Position numbers and translations under genes: made by a program
The notes under the pieces: generated by a model
Database searches by the model: none
The model's input: the letters and a program-made list of their open reading frames with translations, nothing else
Told to the model about the DNA's origin: nothing
Assembly (NCBI GenBank): GCA_028687375.1
Contig: JAQUAG010000010.1
Coordinates: 1-58,439, forward strand
Source of the DNA: Arcobacteraceae bacterium
GTDB lineage: Bacteria; Campylobacterota; Campylobacteria; Campylobacterales; Arcobacteraceae
DNA length: 58,439 nucleotides
Reading direction: 5' to 3'
Shown here: positions 14,544-23,741 of the stretch, piece by piece
How positions within the stretch are numbered: position 1 is the first letter of the stretch
Layout: each line of letters starts with the position of its first letter

Positions 14544-16463
14544 CTATATTTTTTTAGCTTGAACTGTCATTTTACCAGAGAATTGTTTATTTTCTGTATC
14601 ACTTACAATAAGTTTTGCTATTTTGTCTGTTACAAGTGCTATATTTTGAGTTTCACTAGCTATTGATGCATTTTGTTGCGTTTGTCTATCAAGGGTATTT
14701 ATTGCATCATTAATTTGATTAATCCCACTTAATTGTTCTTTACTTGCTAATTCTACATCGTGAATAAGATTAATAGTTTGCTCAATATTAGCATTAAGTT
14801 CACTATACCCAACAATCATCTTATCAGCTATATTCTTTCCATTATTTGCTTTTTGTGTTGCATTACTTACCAAAGCTTTAATTTCATTTGCAGCATCTGC
14901 ACTTCTATTTGCTAGGTTTCTTACCTCTTGAGCAACAACAGCAAACCCTTTTCCAGCTTCACCTGCCGTTGCTGCTTCTACTGCTGCATTTAAAGAAAGG
15001 ATATTAGTTTGAAAAGATATTTGATCAATGATAGCTATTGCTTCATTGATAGCATTTACTTCATAATTTATCTCATCCATAGCTTTCGTTGTCTCATTTG
15101 CTAAATTTTGCCCATCATGTGCTGAATTTGTTACACTAGAAGCTAAACCAGCCATTTTGATAACATTTTGAGTATTATTTGAAATATTACTTGTAATGAC
15201 TTCCAATGCTGCTGCTGTTTCTTCTAAAGCTGCTGCTGCTTGATTTGAATTTTTATTTAAGATATTTACATTTTTAAGTAAAATAGTTGAACTCTCATCA
15301 AGAGTAAGACCATTTGATTTATTTTCTACCAACATAGATGTAATTGCATTTTTTAGCTTATTAATATCTTTAATAAGTTTGTCTAGCACATCATTTGGCT
15401 CAACTTTTTCTATTTTAAGCTCTTCTGTATAATTATAGTTACAGTATTGTTCAAGAGTATGATTCATAGAAGTAAACGTATGTTTTAGATTTTTTAAGGC
15501 ATCGTTGATTGTATTTTTTAGTTCAATCAAACTATGATTGTTCGTAGATGCATTTATAGTTTCCGAGAAATAACCATTAGATACTCTGCTCATTACATTT
15601 TTTGTATTATCTAAAAATATTCTATCCTCTTCTACACCTTTTTTAATTTTTTCCATATTTGCATTGACAACTTTAGCCATATGACCAATTTCATCTTGTG
15701 ACGACTCATCTAATGATTTTGCAGTTGATACTTCTCGATTAAGATATGCAAAGAAGTTTAATAGCCCAGTTTGAAAAGATAAAATACCATTTGTAATATT
15801 TTTCATAATAATAAGTCCCAATACCAACGAAATAACTATTGCTAATAAACTAAATATAATACTTTTCATAATTGATGATTTTACTTCATTATCTGTGTAA
15901 TGAATATTTGTTGAAATATCTAAAATTTTATTATTAAAAGTTGTCATAGATTGTTTAAGAAATTTATCAAGAGTATCATTAAAATCTTTTTCTATTGGTT
16001 TAATATCTTCATTTAAAACATCTAATCCAACAGTATAATCATCATTAAGCTCATCTTGTAATGATTCTAAAATCAAAAAATAACCTATTGATTTTTTTGT
16101 TAAAGTTGCAACATCTGCTTCTATTTTTTTATCACCTTTTGTTTGTTCACCTATTTGTACTAACAACTCTTTGATATGTTTTTTAGCTTCACTATAATCT
16201 TTATTTCCTGTAATTGATTTTTTCTCAATAATAAGGTCAAGTACAAGTGATTTAGCAACAGTTACTTCAAATTTTAAATCTGTGGTTAGATTATTAAGTT
16301 TGATAACTTTATTCTGTAAAATATCAGTATTTTTTGATATTTCATCTACATTATTCGAAATTGTTGCATTTGACATATACCCACTAAGTGCTAAAATAAT
16401 ATTAAATGCAACTCCAACTCCAATAAGTAAAATTAATTTCAATCTAATTGTTAATTTATCCAT
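14544..16463 (-). CDS. Methyl-accepting chemotaxis protein
   Basis: The protein has 639 residues with a transmembrane helix at about 8-28. The periplasmic helical-bundle sensor (30-200) is followed by a second helix at about 202-222. A HAMP-like section follows, then the cytoplasmic signalling hairpin, with the conserved tip [38 protein letters not shown] present as the core of the signalling domain. It ends without a CheR-tether pentapeptide. It precedes a histidine kinase gene in the same direction. Confidence 0.93.
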   Translation of the reverse strand: MDKLTIRLKLILLIGVGVAFNIILALSGYMSNATISNNVDEISKNTDILQNKVIKLNNLTTDLKFEVTVAKSLVLDLIIEKKSITGNKDYSEAKKHIKELLVQIGEQTKGDKKIEADVATLTKKSIGYFLILESLQDELNDDYTVGLDVLNEDIKPIEKDFNDTLDKFLKQSMTTFNNKILDISTNIHYTDNEVKSSIMKSIIFSLLAIVISLVLGLIIMKNITNGILSFQTGLLNFFAYLNREVSTAKSLDESSQDEIGHMAKVVNANMEKIKKGVEEDRIFLDNTKNVMSRVSNGYFSETINASTNNHSLIELKNTINDALKNLKHTFTSMNHTLEQYCNYNYTEELKIEKVEPNDVLDKLIKDINKLKNAITSMLVENKSNGLTLDESSTILLKNVNILNKNSNQAAAALEETAAALEVITSNISNNTQNVIKMAGLASSVTNSAHDGQNLANETTKAMDEINYEVNAINEAIAIIDQISFQTNILSLNAAVEAATAGEAGKGFAVVAQEVRNLANRSADAANEIKALVSNATQKANNGKNIADKMIVGYSELNANIEQTINLIHDVELASKEQLSGINQINDAINTLDRQTQQNASIASETQNIALVTDKIAKLIVSDTENKQFSGKMTVQAKKI

Positions 16464-16541
16464 ATTCTTCCCCTTTAAACTTATAAAACAAATTAAAAAA
16501 CTTTTTCAAAAAGCTCTTTAGTTTATCTTAGAATATAAAAG

Positions 16542-16561
16542 AAAAGGGCTTTCACCCTTTT
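16542..16561 (-). terminator. Intrinsic terminator of the porin operon
   Basis: AAAAGGG (16542-16548) and CCCTTTT (16555-16561) form a 7-bp stem with a 6-base loop. On the minus strand, just after the porin stop, it is followed by CTTTT. Confidence 0.75.
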
Positions 16562-16573
16562 ACAATTTATTTT

Positions 16574-17977
16574 TTAGAACAATACATTAAATGTTAAATA
16601 TGTATTTTTTGATTCTTTCACTTGTGTTGCTGCAAATGGATTAGTTATATCCATTGGAGCACCTAACCAACTACCACTTCCTGTATAATCATAATTAATA
16701 TCAACATATCCAAGTCTAATATTCGCATATTTATTTATTTTTTTAGCTACATAAACTTCTTTTGCATCACCTCTTGCAGCTAGTTTATTGATAGGATCAT
16801 TTGGAGAGAATGTAAATGAAAACCAATTTTGACTCCCTTGATTGTACTCTGCACCAACTGACCAATCAGCCATAGAGTATTGAGTTCCTACCCAAATAGC
16901 ATGCCCAGTTGCTTCTGATGTTGTACTTGATGAAGATAAAAGACCTTCAGTAGTTCCATACCCCATTGCACTTAAATCCACAGTATTACCATTTGGTTTT
17001 GCTGTACTATGTGCATAATGTGCAAAGAAATCAAATCCTGCTACATTTTGAACCTCAAACATTGCACCATACAATCCTAAATCACCAATATTTTTATCTA
17101 ATGAAGCACCAGTTGTAGGATTTGCTAAACTAGGATTTGCCATTAAATCTTTAGCATTTACTGCATAGATTTGAATTAAATGATCAGCATTTAATAAACT
17201 ACAAGTTTTATCTAAAAATATCCCTGATACTTTTGTATCTTTCATAGTAGTGCTGTTATATGTACTTCCATTATTTGGCGTACCATAAGCAAATCTAAGT
17301 GATGTTGTCCCTGGTAATGCTTTGTCTAAATTAGCTGTAAAAACAATTCCATCAGCAGCACCGTCAAATGCTAAAGCATCATAAGTTCCTTTTCTTGTAG
17401 TTCCCTCTTTGATTTGGTAACTTGGTCCGTCACTACTTGGTTGTCTTCCAATAGTTAAAAACATTGGATAATCACTTCCATTATTTAAAGCCCAGTCAAG
17501 ATAAGCTCTCTCAACATAAAGTGCAGAACTATTATCTGGAGTTCTCCCTTGTTTTGCATCCATATTAGCCATAGTCATTTGGTCATAATTTGAATCTCCC
17601 CAGTTTTTATAAGAAGAGAGCCTTCCTGTAAATTTTAGGTTATCAGCAATATCTGATTTCATATTAAGATTTAATTTTGTTCTAAAAATTGGATCTTCAT
17701 TTGCTGGAGATGTACCATTTGCATAAGTTGTACTCATATTATTCATCTCAACTCTCATCCCAAGTCCCAAAGAGATTCTATCAACGATTGTTCTTGTTTC
17801 AACAGTTTCAAGTCTCTCATCCATCTCATTTACCATTTTGCTATTTGCTTTACCTGTTTTTAAAGCTTTTATCTCATTTTCTAATGCCGTAATTCTATCT
17901 TCCGTTGAAACAGCAGAGAGATTAATAGCAAATAATGTGCTTACTAATGCTGTACTTAAAATTATTTTTTTATTCAT
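16574..17977 (-). CDS. Outer-membrane porin of the DUF3373 type
   Basis: A 467-residue protein with a clear signal peptide (about 1-22, ending NLSA). A short coiled-coil (24-60, DRITALENEIKALK) resembles the periplasmic anchor of Campylobacterota porins, and a long beta-barrel follows. The barrel contains alternating aromatic strands (for example ERAYLDWALNN, MFLTIGRQPSSDGPSYQ) and a terminal aromatic residue (LTFNVLF). It probably lets small solutes through the outer membrane. It lies in one operon with the small secreted protein upstream (18016-18279), and an intrinsic terminator follows it. Confidence 0.8.
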   Translation of the reverse strand: MNKKIILSTALVSTLFAINLSAVSTEDRITALENEIKALKTGKANSKMVNEMDERLETVETRTIVDRISLGLGMRVEMNNMSTTYANGTSPANEDPIFRTKLNLNMKSDIADNLKFTGRLSSYKNWGDSNYDQMTMANMDAKQGRTPDNSSALYVERAYLDWALNNGSDYPMFLTIGRQPSSDGPSYQIKEGTTRKGTYDALAFDGAADGIVFTANLDKALPGTTSLRFAYGTPNNGSTYNSTTMKDTKVSGIFLDKTCSLLNADHLIQIYAVNAKDLMANPSLANPTTGASLDKNIGDLGLYGAMFEVQNVAGFDFFAHYAHSTAKPNGNTVDLSAMGYGTTEGLLSSSSTTSEATGHAIWVGTQYSMADWSVGAEYNQGSQNWFSFTFSPNDPINKLAARGDAKEVYVAKKINKYANIRLGYVDINYDYTGSGSWLGAPMDITNPFAATQVKESKNTYLTFNVLF

Positions 17978-18015
17978 ATTTATTCCTTTTGATATTTTTA
18001 TTGTTATTGTTATAT

Positions 18016-18279
18016 TTACATACCAGCAGCAGCAGGTGCATCAGAATCAGCAGCATGTGCTACAAGATAAGCTTCAAGTGCTTTCTTTTCATCTGCACTT
18101 AATTTATCAATACCCAATTTTGCCATCTTACTTTCATTGTCAAACACTCTATTCCATTGAGAACCAGCTTTTTCAGATGCACTTATTTTATATTTATTTG
18201 CCAATGCTTTACCATCTGCACCAAAAAGAGAGATAACACCAAAACATAAAACTAATAGTCCTACATATATCTTTTTCAT
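18016..18279 (-). CDS. Small secreted protein resembling cytochrome c but lacking a haem motif
   Basis: An 87-residue protein with a signal peptide (about 1-20, ending FGA). The mature part (ADGKALANKYKIS... to LSADEKKALEAYLVAHAADS) has the helix pattern of small class I cytochromes c, including the typical C-terminal helix, but has no CxxCH motif. It is the first gene of the porin operon. Function is unknown. A second haem-less protein of similar style is at 20037-20354. Relation to cytochrome c is inferred from pattern only. Confidence 0.6.
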   Translation of the reverse strand: MKKIYVGLLVLCFGVISLFGADGKALANKYKISASEKAGSQWNRVFDNESKMAKLGIDKLSADEKKALEAYLVAHAADSDAPAAAGM

Positions 18280-18304
18280 CTTTATCCTTAATTATGATTT
18301 TTAG

Positions 18305-18344
18305 AAGTTGTAAAAAGTACTTTATTACAAAAATATTACAACTT
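18305..18344 (-). promoter_or_regulatory. Inverted repeat and TTACAA direct repeat upstream of the secreted-protein/porin operon
   Basis: AAGTTGTAA (18305-18313) is the exact complement of TTACAACTT (18336-18344). Within it, TTACAA occurs at 18325-18330 and 18336-18341 with 11-bp phasing. The 19-base block 18324-18342 is identical to 12315-12333. It lies 26-65 bases upstream of the 18279 start and about 190 bases upstream of the nifB -24 box, so it could serve either direction. A further TTAC-N7-TTAC repeat lies in the same region near 18403-18418. Confidence 0.45.
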
Positions 18345-18528
18345 TTGGAAATAATACCATACTATAGATTTCATTTTACTAATTAAAGTGAAATATTTTG
18401 GTTACTTTTATATTACTTTGTAATCAAAATCATAAATTTAACTAATTAATTTACTAAAACTTAATCAATATTTATTTATATCAAATAGATATTTCATATT
18501 AGTAAAAATATTTTTTGATGGAACACTT

Positions 18529-18543
18529 TTTGAATAAGTCTAT
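18529..18543 (+). promoter_or_regulatory. Sigma-54-like promoter of nifB
   Basis: TGGAACACTTTTTGA has GG at 18530-18531 and GA in place of GC at 18542-18543, with the correct 10-base gap. It lies 26 bases upstream of the nifB start. Confidence 0.65.
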
Positions 18544-18569
18544 GTATATTAAAATACAAAGGATTTAAA

Positions 18570-20033
18570 ATGAGTTGTGGTACAGGTTGCGGAACATCAA
18601 ACGATACTGGCTTTGATCCAAATGATTCAAGAGCATTAGAGATACAAGAAAAAATAAATAATCATCCATGTTATAGCGAAGGGGCACACCAACACTATGC
18701 AAGGATACATGTTGCAGTTGCACCTGCTTGTAACATTCAGTGTAACTATTGTAATAGAAAGTATGACTGTTCAAATGAAAGTCGTCCAGGGGTTACAAGT
18801 GGAAGATTGACACCAGAAGAAGCGGTAAAAAAAGTGCTTTATGTTGGTGGAGAGATTCAACAACTTTCAGTTGTAGGGATTGCAGGACCAGGTGATGCTT
18901 TGGCAAATCCTAAAAAAACCTTTGAAACATTTAGATTACTTCAAGAGAAAGCACCAGACTTAAAACTATGTTTATCAACAAATGGACTTAGAATCGCTGA
19001 TTATATAGATGAGATTGTGAAATACAATATCGACCATGTAACAGTGACAATTAACACAGTTGATGAAAGTGGAGAGATTGGAAGTCTAATTTACCCTTGG
19101 GTACATTGGAATTTCAAAAAAATAAGAGGAAAAGAGGGAGCTAAATTTTTACTTGAAAAACAACTTGAAGGGATTGCTCTTTTAGTTGAAAGAGGTATTT
19201 TAGTCAAAGCAAACTCTGTTCTTATCCCAAATGTAAATGACAAAGATTTACCAAATGTTGCAAAAAAATTAAAAGAGATGGGTGTATTTTTACACAACAT
19301 TATGCCACTACTTTCTGCACCAGAATTTGGTACAAAATTTGGACTAGATGGAGTTCCAAGTGCAACTGACCAAGAGGTTATGGAAGCACAAGAAGCTTGT
19401 GGAATGGATATGAAACTTATGAAACATTGCCGACAATGTAGAGCTGATGCTGTTGGGCTTATTGGTGAAGATAGAGGTGATGAGTTTACAAAAGATAGTT
19501 TTATGGTACTTAGTTTTGAAGAATTAGAAAAAAGATACAATATAAAAGCACGTGCAGTTAAACATGAGATAATTGAAAACTGGAGGACTGCACTTGATGA
19601 AGCAAATAACAGAATTAAATTAGAAAAAGCTACAAAAGAGGAGCTTAGTTCAACTGGTATTACAAAACTTGTAGCTGTTACGACTGGTGGAGAAGGGATG
19701 ATAAATATGCACTTTGGAAGCGCTAGTGAATTCCTAATCTACGAAGTGGGTGATAAAGCTATCAAATTTGTAATGCATAGAAAAATTGCAAGTTCATACT
19801 GCTCAGGTCCTGAAAATTGTAATGGAAACAATCCAATAGATGAGATAAAAAATACTCTCAAAGATTGTGATATTTTATTGACTGAAAAGATTGGAGATTG
19901 TCCAATGGATGAGCTTAAAAGTATTGGACTTATTTGCGATGAAAGTTATGCTTTACAGCCAATTGAAAAATCAGTTTACGAAGCTTACAAAAAATATTTT
20001 CTAGAAGAACAAAGTGAAATAGAGATTGGTTAA
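18570..20033 (+). CDS. nifB: NifB, radical SAM FeMo-cofactor (NifB-co) synthase
   Basis: NifB builds the [8Fe-9S-C] precursor of FeMo-co. The 487-residue protein has the N-terminal Cys-rich MSCGTGCG and the radical SAM motif CNIQCNYC near 54-61. The NifB signatures are NRKYDCSNESRPGV, GIAGPGDALANP, LCLSTNGL and MKHCRQCRADAVG. The C-terminal NifX-like domain runs from about 370 to 480 (AVTTGGEGMINMHFG). This is the two-domain form of the family at full length. A sigma-54-like promoter precedes it, and the gene is monocistronic against a convergent neighbour three bases away. Confidence 0.98.
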   Translation: MSCGTGCGTSNDTGFDPNDSRALEIQEKINNHPCYSEGAHQHYARIHVAVAPACNIQCNYCNRKYDCSNESRPGVTSGRLTPEEAVKKVLYVGGEIQQLSVVGIAGPGDALANPKKTFETFRLLQEKAPDLKLCLSTNGLRIADYIDEIVKYNIDHVTVTINTVDESGEIGSLIYPWVHWNFKKIRGKEGAKFLLEKQLEGIALLVERGILVKANSVLIPNVNDKDLPNVAKKLKEMGVFLHNIMPLLSAPEFGTKFGLDGVPSATDQEVMEAQEACGMDMKLMKHCRQCRADAVGLIGEDRGDEFTKDSFMVLSFEELEKRYNIKARAVKHEIIENWRTALDEANNRIKLEKATKEELSSTGITKLVAVTTGGEGMINMHFGSASEFLIYEVGDKAIKFVMHRKIASSYCSGPENCNGNNPIDEIKNTLKDCDILLTEKIGDCPMDELKSIGLICDESYALQPIEKSVYEAYKKYFLEEQSEIEIG

Positions 20034-20036
20034 TCT

Positions 20037-20354
20037 CTATTCACCGCAATTTGGTGATATATCACTATCTTTTGCATATCTTATACAAAATGCTTCAAGG
20101 TGATTTAAAAATCCTTTATCTCCCATATTTTTCTCTATTTTAAATTCATCAAATAGTAATTTTCCATCATTTTCAAATCGTTCTTTCCACTCATTAACTG
20201 TATGCATTTTTGTAAAAACAGCACCATTTACATTCACTATAGGAGCAATGAAAAATTTGAAATAAACCTGCCCTTTATCAGGATCGCCAAGTGGAGTAAT
20301 TTCGCTAGCTATTAAATTAAAACAAAGACAACTAACAAGTAAAAGTTTTTTCAT
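20037..20354 (-). CDS. Small secreted protein, cytochrome c-like pattern without haem site
   Basis: A 105-residue protein with a signal peptide (about 1-17, ending LIAS). The mature part has a cytochrome-like opening (GDPDKGQVYFKFFI) and a helix-rich body, but no CxxCH. Two cysteines near the C-terminus (FCIRYAKDSDISPNCGE) could form a disulfide. It overlaps the 3' end of the upstream transsulfuration enzyme gene by four bases, so translation is coupled. Function is unknown. Confidence 0.6.
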   Translation of the reverse strand: MKKLLLVSCLCFNLIASEITPLGDPDKGQVYFKFFIAPIVNVNGAVFTKMHTVNEWKERFENDGKLLFDEFKIEKNMGDKGFLNHLEAFCIRYAKDSDISPNCGE

Positions 20355-21577
20355 ATTTTTTCCAATGCCAATGTTATGTCATTTACCAAATCTTCAACAT
20401 CTTCAATCCCAACAGACAATCGAAGTGTCCCCTCTCTTAATCCAAAGCTTTCTTTTTGCTCTTGTGTATATTCACAATAAATTGTATGGTATGGAGCAAT
20501 AATCAAACTTTTATTATCTTGAATATTCGTACTTCTTCTAATTAATTGTAGATGATTCATAAATGTATAAGCATCATCTTTTGTCTCTAAATCAAATGTC
20601 AAGACAGACCCCGCAAATAAAAAATATTCCTGCGCAAATTTTTTGTATTTATTTCCATCTAATGTTGGATAATTTACACTTTTTACTTTTTGATGATTTG
20701 ATAAAAATGAAGCTAAATACTTTATATTTTCACTTGTTCTATCAGCTCTCAAAGCCAATGTTTCAAGTCCTAAAGAGAGCATATATGCACTTTGAGCACT
20801 CAAACAAGCTCCAATATTTCTAAATGTTTGTTTTTTTAATTTTGATATAAAGGCATTTTTCCCAAAAGAATTAGAGAATTTTTCAAGATTTGCATACTTT
20901 TCCCAATCAAAATTTCCATTATCAATAATCAATCCACCAATAGCTGTTCCACCACCAGAGATATATTTTGTAGCAGATAAAATATCTATATCAATCCCAT
21001 ATTTTTTTGAATCAAAAAGATAAAATGGTGTCATTGTAGAATCACTAATAAGGAGTAAATTATGCTCCTTTGCTATCTTACTTAGAAGTTTAATATCAGG
21101 GATAATCAGCTCAGGATTGCTTATAGTTTCAAAAAAAATAACCTTAGTTTTCTCATCAATTGCATTTAATATACTTTCTTCATCACAAATATCTACATAT
21201 TTGACACCTACTCCAAAGTCAATAAGTGTATTTTGGAAAAAAGACAAAGTATGTCCAAATAATTTATTTGTAGTGATAATATTATCGCCAGTTTTAAGAA
21301 GTGCAAATAAAGTATTTGTAATAGCAGCCATTCCACTTGATGTTGCAACTACACCAATTGCTCCTGTTATAGATTTGACTTTCGATTCTAACTCTTCAAT
21401 TGTTGGGTTTGAAGCACGACTATATGTATGTCCACTTTCTTTCCCTGTAAAAACATCTTCTAATGCTTCTGCACTTTCAAATTCAAATGCAGCATTTTGG
21501 TAAATTGGTGCTCTTAATGCTCCATAAACATCCTTTTTTGGATATTTTGAATGTAAAGCTTTTGTTGTATATTTCAT
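20351..21577 (-). CDS. PLP-dependent Cys/Met metabolism enzyme (O-acetylhomoserine sulfhydrylase / cystathionine gamma-synthase family)
   Basis: A 408-residue cytoplasmic enzyme with family blocks YSRASNPTIEELESKV, ATSSGMAAITNTL and FFETISNPEL. The PLP-lysine motif is SATKYISGGG, and RLSVGIEDVEDLVNDI is at the C-terminus. It would form or cleave sulfur amino acids such as homocysteine or methionine from acetylated homoserine and sulfide. Subfamily assignment (sulfhydrylase, gamma-synthase or methionine gamma-lyase) is not secure. It lies divergent from a sulfide-dehydrogenase-like flavoprotein gene, which points to sulfur metabolism. The following gene is translationally coupled. Confidence 0.88.
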   Translation of the reverse strand: MKYTTKALHSKYPKKDVYGALRAPIYQNAAFEFESAEALEDVFTGKESGHTYSRASNPTIEELESKVKSITGAIGVVATSSGMAAITNTLFALLKTGDNIITTNKLFGHTLSFFQNTLIDFGVGVKYVDICDEESILNAIDEKTKVIFFETISNPELIIPDIKLLSKIAKEHNLLLISDSTMTPFYLFDSKKYGIDIDILSATKYISGGGTAIGGLIIDNGNFDWEKYANLEKFSNSFGKNAFISKLKKQTFRNIGACLSAQSAYMLSLGLETLALRADRTSENIKYLASFLSNHQKVKSVNYPTLDGNKYKKFAQEYFLFAGSVLTFDLETKDDAYTFMNHLQLIRRSTNIQDNKSLIIAPYHTIYCEYTQEQKESFGLREGTLRLSVGIEDVEDLVNDITLALEKI

Positions 21578-21692
21578 AAAATTTCCTCTTTTTTTTATGT
21601 ATTCTACAATACTCTAGTAAATTTGTCAAGATACTTGACATTAAAAAAAATTATTGCTACCATTTCGAAAAAATAAACATAAAGGGAACAAA

Positions 21693-23012
21693 ATGGAAAG
21701 AAGAGATTTACTAAAACTAGGACTATTAAGTAGTGTTATGACCATCAGTAATGTTTATGGTTCAACTGAATCATCCAATCAAAATATTGATATAAATAAA
21801 ATTGTAAATAAACAAAGAGTTATTATTATAGGTGGTGGATTTGCAGGACTTAGTGTTGCAAAAAATATTAAAATCAATTATAACAATGTGGAGGTATTTG
21901 TATTTGAATCAAAAAATATTTTTGCTTCGTGCCCTTATAGTAATCTTTGGTTTGGAGGAGTTGAAGGGGTTAAATATGAGGATTTATTGTTTTCACCGTT
22001 AGAACCAGCAAAAAGATATGACTATAGATTAATCAACGATAAAGTTATTTCAATTAATAGAAATAAAAAAACAATCACAACACTCAATAGTGAATTTGAA
22101 TATTCACTTTTAGTTATTGCAACAGGGATAGAATACAACTATGCAACTTTTGGTTTAGATGAAAATAAAGCAAAAGAGTGTCAGAACTTATTTCCAGCAA
22201 GTTATAACGGTGGAAATGAACAGCTCACTTTAAAGAAAAAGATTGAAAATTTTAAAAAGGGAACTTTTCTAATAACTGTTCCAAAAGGAACATATAGATG
22301 TCCTCCTGCACCATACGAAAGAGCTTGTTTGATTGCAAATTATTTTAAAGCAAAAAAATTAAATGCAAAAGTTGTAGTTATAGACCCAAGGGAAAAACCA
22401 ACAACAAAAGCAAAAGGTTTTCTAAAAGCTTTTAATGAACTTTATAAAGATTATATAGAATATCTACCAATGAGCAATATCACAAATATTGATACAGAAA
22501 ATAAAATAGTTTATTATGATACGTTTGATAGTACAACAAAACAATTTATTCAAAAAAAGATTAACTTTGATGATGCAAATATTATCCCATCAAATATTGC
22601 TACAAAACTTTTAAAACAAAGTGGATTAGAGATAACAAAAGATGGTTGGGCAAAAGTAAAAAGTCCTAGTTTTGAAAGTTTAAATGATGAAAATATTTTT
22701 ATTGTGGGGGATGCTTTAGGTGAATATCCATTTCCAAAAAGTGCACAAATGGCAAATTCATGTGGGATTATTTTAGGGGAACAAATAGCTAAAAAACTTG
22801 AGAAGAAAGATCCACAATATGGTACATCTTTACCAGGTAACGTGTGTTATTCAATGGTAAGTACAACAACAGCAATATCTGTTACCCATCAAGCTTATCT
22901 TGAAAATAAAGTAGTAAAAGTGAAAGCAGAACTTTTTGAAGAAGCTGATAATGCAACTGCAATAGCAACTAAAAATTGGTATGCTGGAATTACTAATAAT
23001 ATTTTTGAATAA
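21693..23012 (+). CDS. FccB/SoxF-like flavoprotein (sulfide dehydrogenase flavin subunit)
   Basis: A 439-residue protein starting MERRDLLKLG at 21693 behind AAAGGGA. The twin-arginine motif marks a Tat signal for export with bound FAD. An upstream in-frame ATG at 21654 would hide that signal. Rossmann motif IIIGGGFAGLS near residue 46 binds FAD. The redox-cysteine block YRCPPAPYERAC and the late NVCYSM segment match flavocytochrome c sulfide dehydrogenase, where two cysteines act in sulfide oxidation. No cytochrome subunit gene is adjacent. A 59-residue membrane protein follows after 11 bases. Confidence 0.87.
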   Translation: MERRDLLKLGLLSSVMTISNVYGSTESSNQNIDINKIVNKQRVIIIGGGFAGLSVAKNIKINYNNVEVFVFESKNIFASCPYSNLWFGGVEGVKYEDLLFSPLEPAKRYDYRLINDKVISINRNKKTITTLNSEFEYSLLVIATGIEYNYATFGLDENKAKECQNLFPASYNGGNEQLTLKKKIENFKKGTFLITVPKGTYRCPPAPYERACLIANYFKAKKLNAKVVVIDPREKPTTKAKGFLKAFNELYKDYIEYLPMSNITNIDTENKIVYYDTFDSTTKQFIQKKINFDDANIIPSNIATKLLKQSGLEITKDGWAKVKSPSFESLNDENIFIVGDALGEYPFPKSAQMANSCGIILGEQIAKKLEKKDPQYGTSLPGNVCYSMVSTTTAISVTHQAYLENKVVKVKAELFEEADNATAIATKNWYAGITNNIFE

Positions 23013-23023
23013 AAGGTAATGTA

Positions 23024-23203
23024 ATGACTTGTGGTATAAAAAAACCAAACACCCTACTTAGAATCTTTGTAGGGGTATTCATTATAGCAATTGGATTTTA
23101 TTTTGAATCATATTTTGGAGCTTTAGGAACTATTCCTATTATCTTTGCAATAATAGGATTTTGTCCAATTTGTTATTTACAAGCAATCAAAAATAAAAAT
23201 TAA
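23024..23203 (+). CDS. Small two-helix membrane protein (DUF2892/YgaP-type)
   Basis: This 59-residue protein starts MTCGIKKPNTLLRIFVG. It has two hydrophobic helices separated by a short GALG turn and the family-like ending GFCPICYLQAIK with a CPxC pair. Such domains are found alone or fused to rhodanese (YgaP) and are linked to sulfur handling. It lies 11 bases after the FccB-like gene and is preceded by AAAAGG. The last four bases overlap the convergent Rrf2 gene. Confidence 0.75.
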   Translation: MTCGIKKPNTLLRIFVGVFIIAIGFYFESYFGALGTIPIIFAIIGFCPICYLQAIKNKN

Positions 23204-23613
23204 ATAACGTAATTTAAATGTTCTTGCATTGTATGTTCCATATTTTGCAAGTTTTTTAATTTTATATCAAATACCTCTTTAATTTTTAAAGTGGTACTTT
23301 CCCAAAAAAAAGCTAGCATAGAACTATTTGTTTTACAATCAAGTTTACACATCTCCCCTTCAAGTACTTCAATAATATCTAAAACCGTCGATTCTCTCCC
23401 TTTGTCTGTTAAAATATAACCACCTTTAGCACCTCTTATACTAGATAATAATCCACTTTTACGAAGTTCTAATAAAATTTGTTCCAAATAGTTTTGTGGT
23501 ATATTTGCATTTGTAGCAATATTAGCAATTTGTAGTGGAGAACCTGTGTCATTTTGATAAAGATAATACATAGCTGCTAAACCATACATCCCTTTTGTAG
23601 AAATACCTGCCAT
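23200..23613 (-). CDS. Rrf2-family transcriptional regulator
   Basis: A 137-residue winged-helix protein. The N-terminus ISTKGMYGLAAMYYLYQND and the helix-turn-helix block ANIPQNYLEQILLELRKSGLLSSIRGAKGGYIL match Rrf2. The effector loop has only two cysteines (CKLDC), fewer than IscR needs for a standard cluster, so it may be CymR-like or bind a cluster with other ligands. Given its neighbours, regulation of the adjacent sulfur genes is a reasonable guess. It ends inside the convergent small membrane protein gene. Confidence 0.9.
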   Translation of the reverse strand: MAGISTKGMYGLAAMYYLYQNDTGSPLQIANIATNANIPQNYLEQILLELRKSGLLSSIRGAKGGYILTDKGRESTVLDIIEVLEGEMCKLDCKTNSSMLAFFWESTTLKIKEVFDIKLKNLQNMEHTMQEHLNYVI

Positions 23614-23741
23614 TAATTAACTCCAATTGATATTTTTTATATTTATAATATAGTTTATCAAAGATTTTTATAGATAAAATTGAAGTAAAATAGAAGTTTT
23701 AAAAGATTTACTCGATTTTAAGATTTTTAAAAGAGATAAAA

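Noticed and set aside
12316-18341. CRISPR-like array suggested by the repeated TTACAA motifs
   Set aside because: Repeats are short, 6 kb apart and not arranged as repeat-spacer units; no cas gene is present.
21654-21692. Upstream ATG for the FccB-like protein
   Set aside because: It would bury the twin-arginine signal, and the ATG at 21693 has a good AAAGGGA site.
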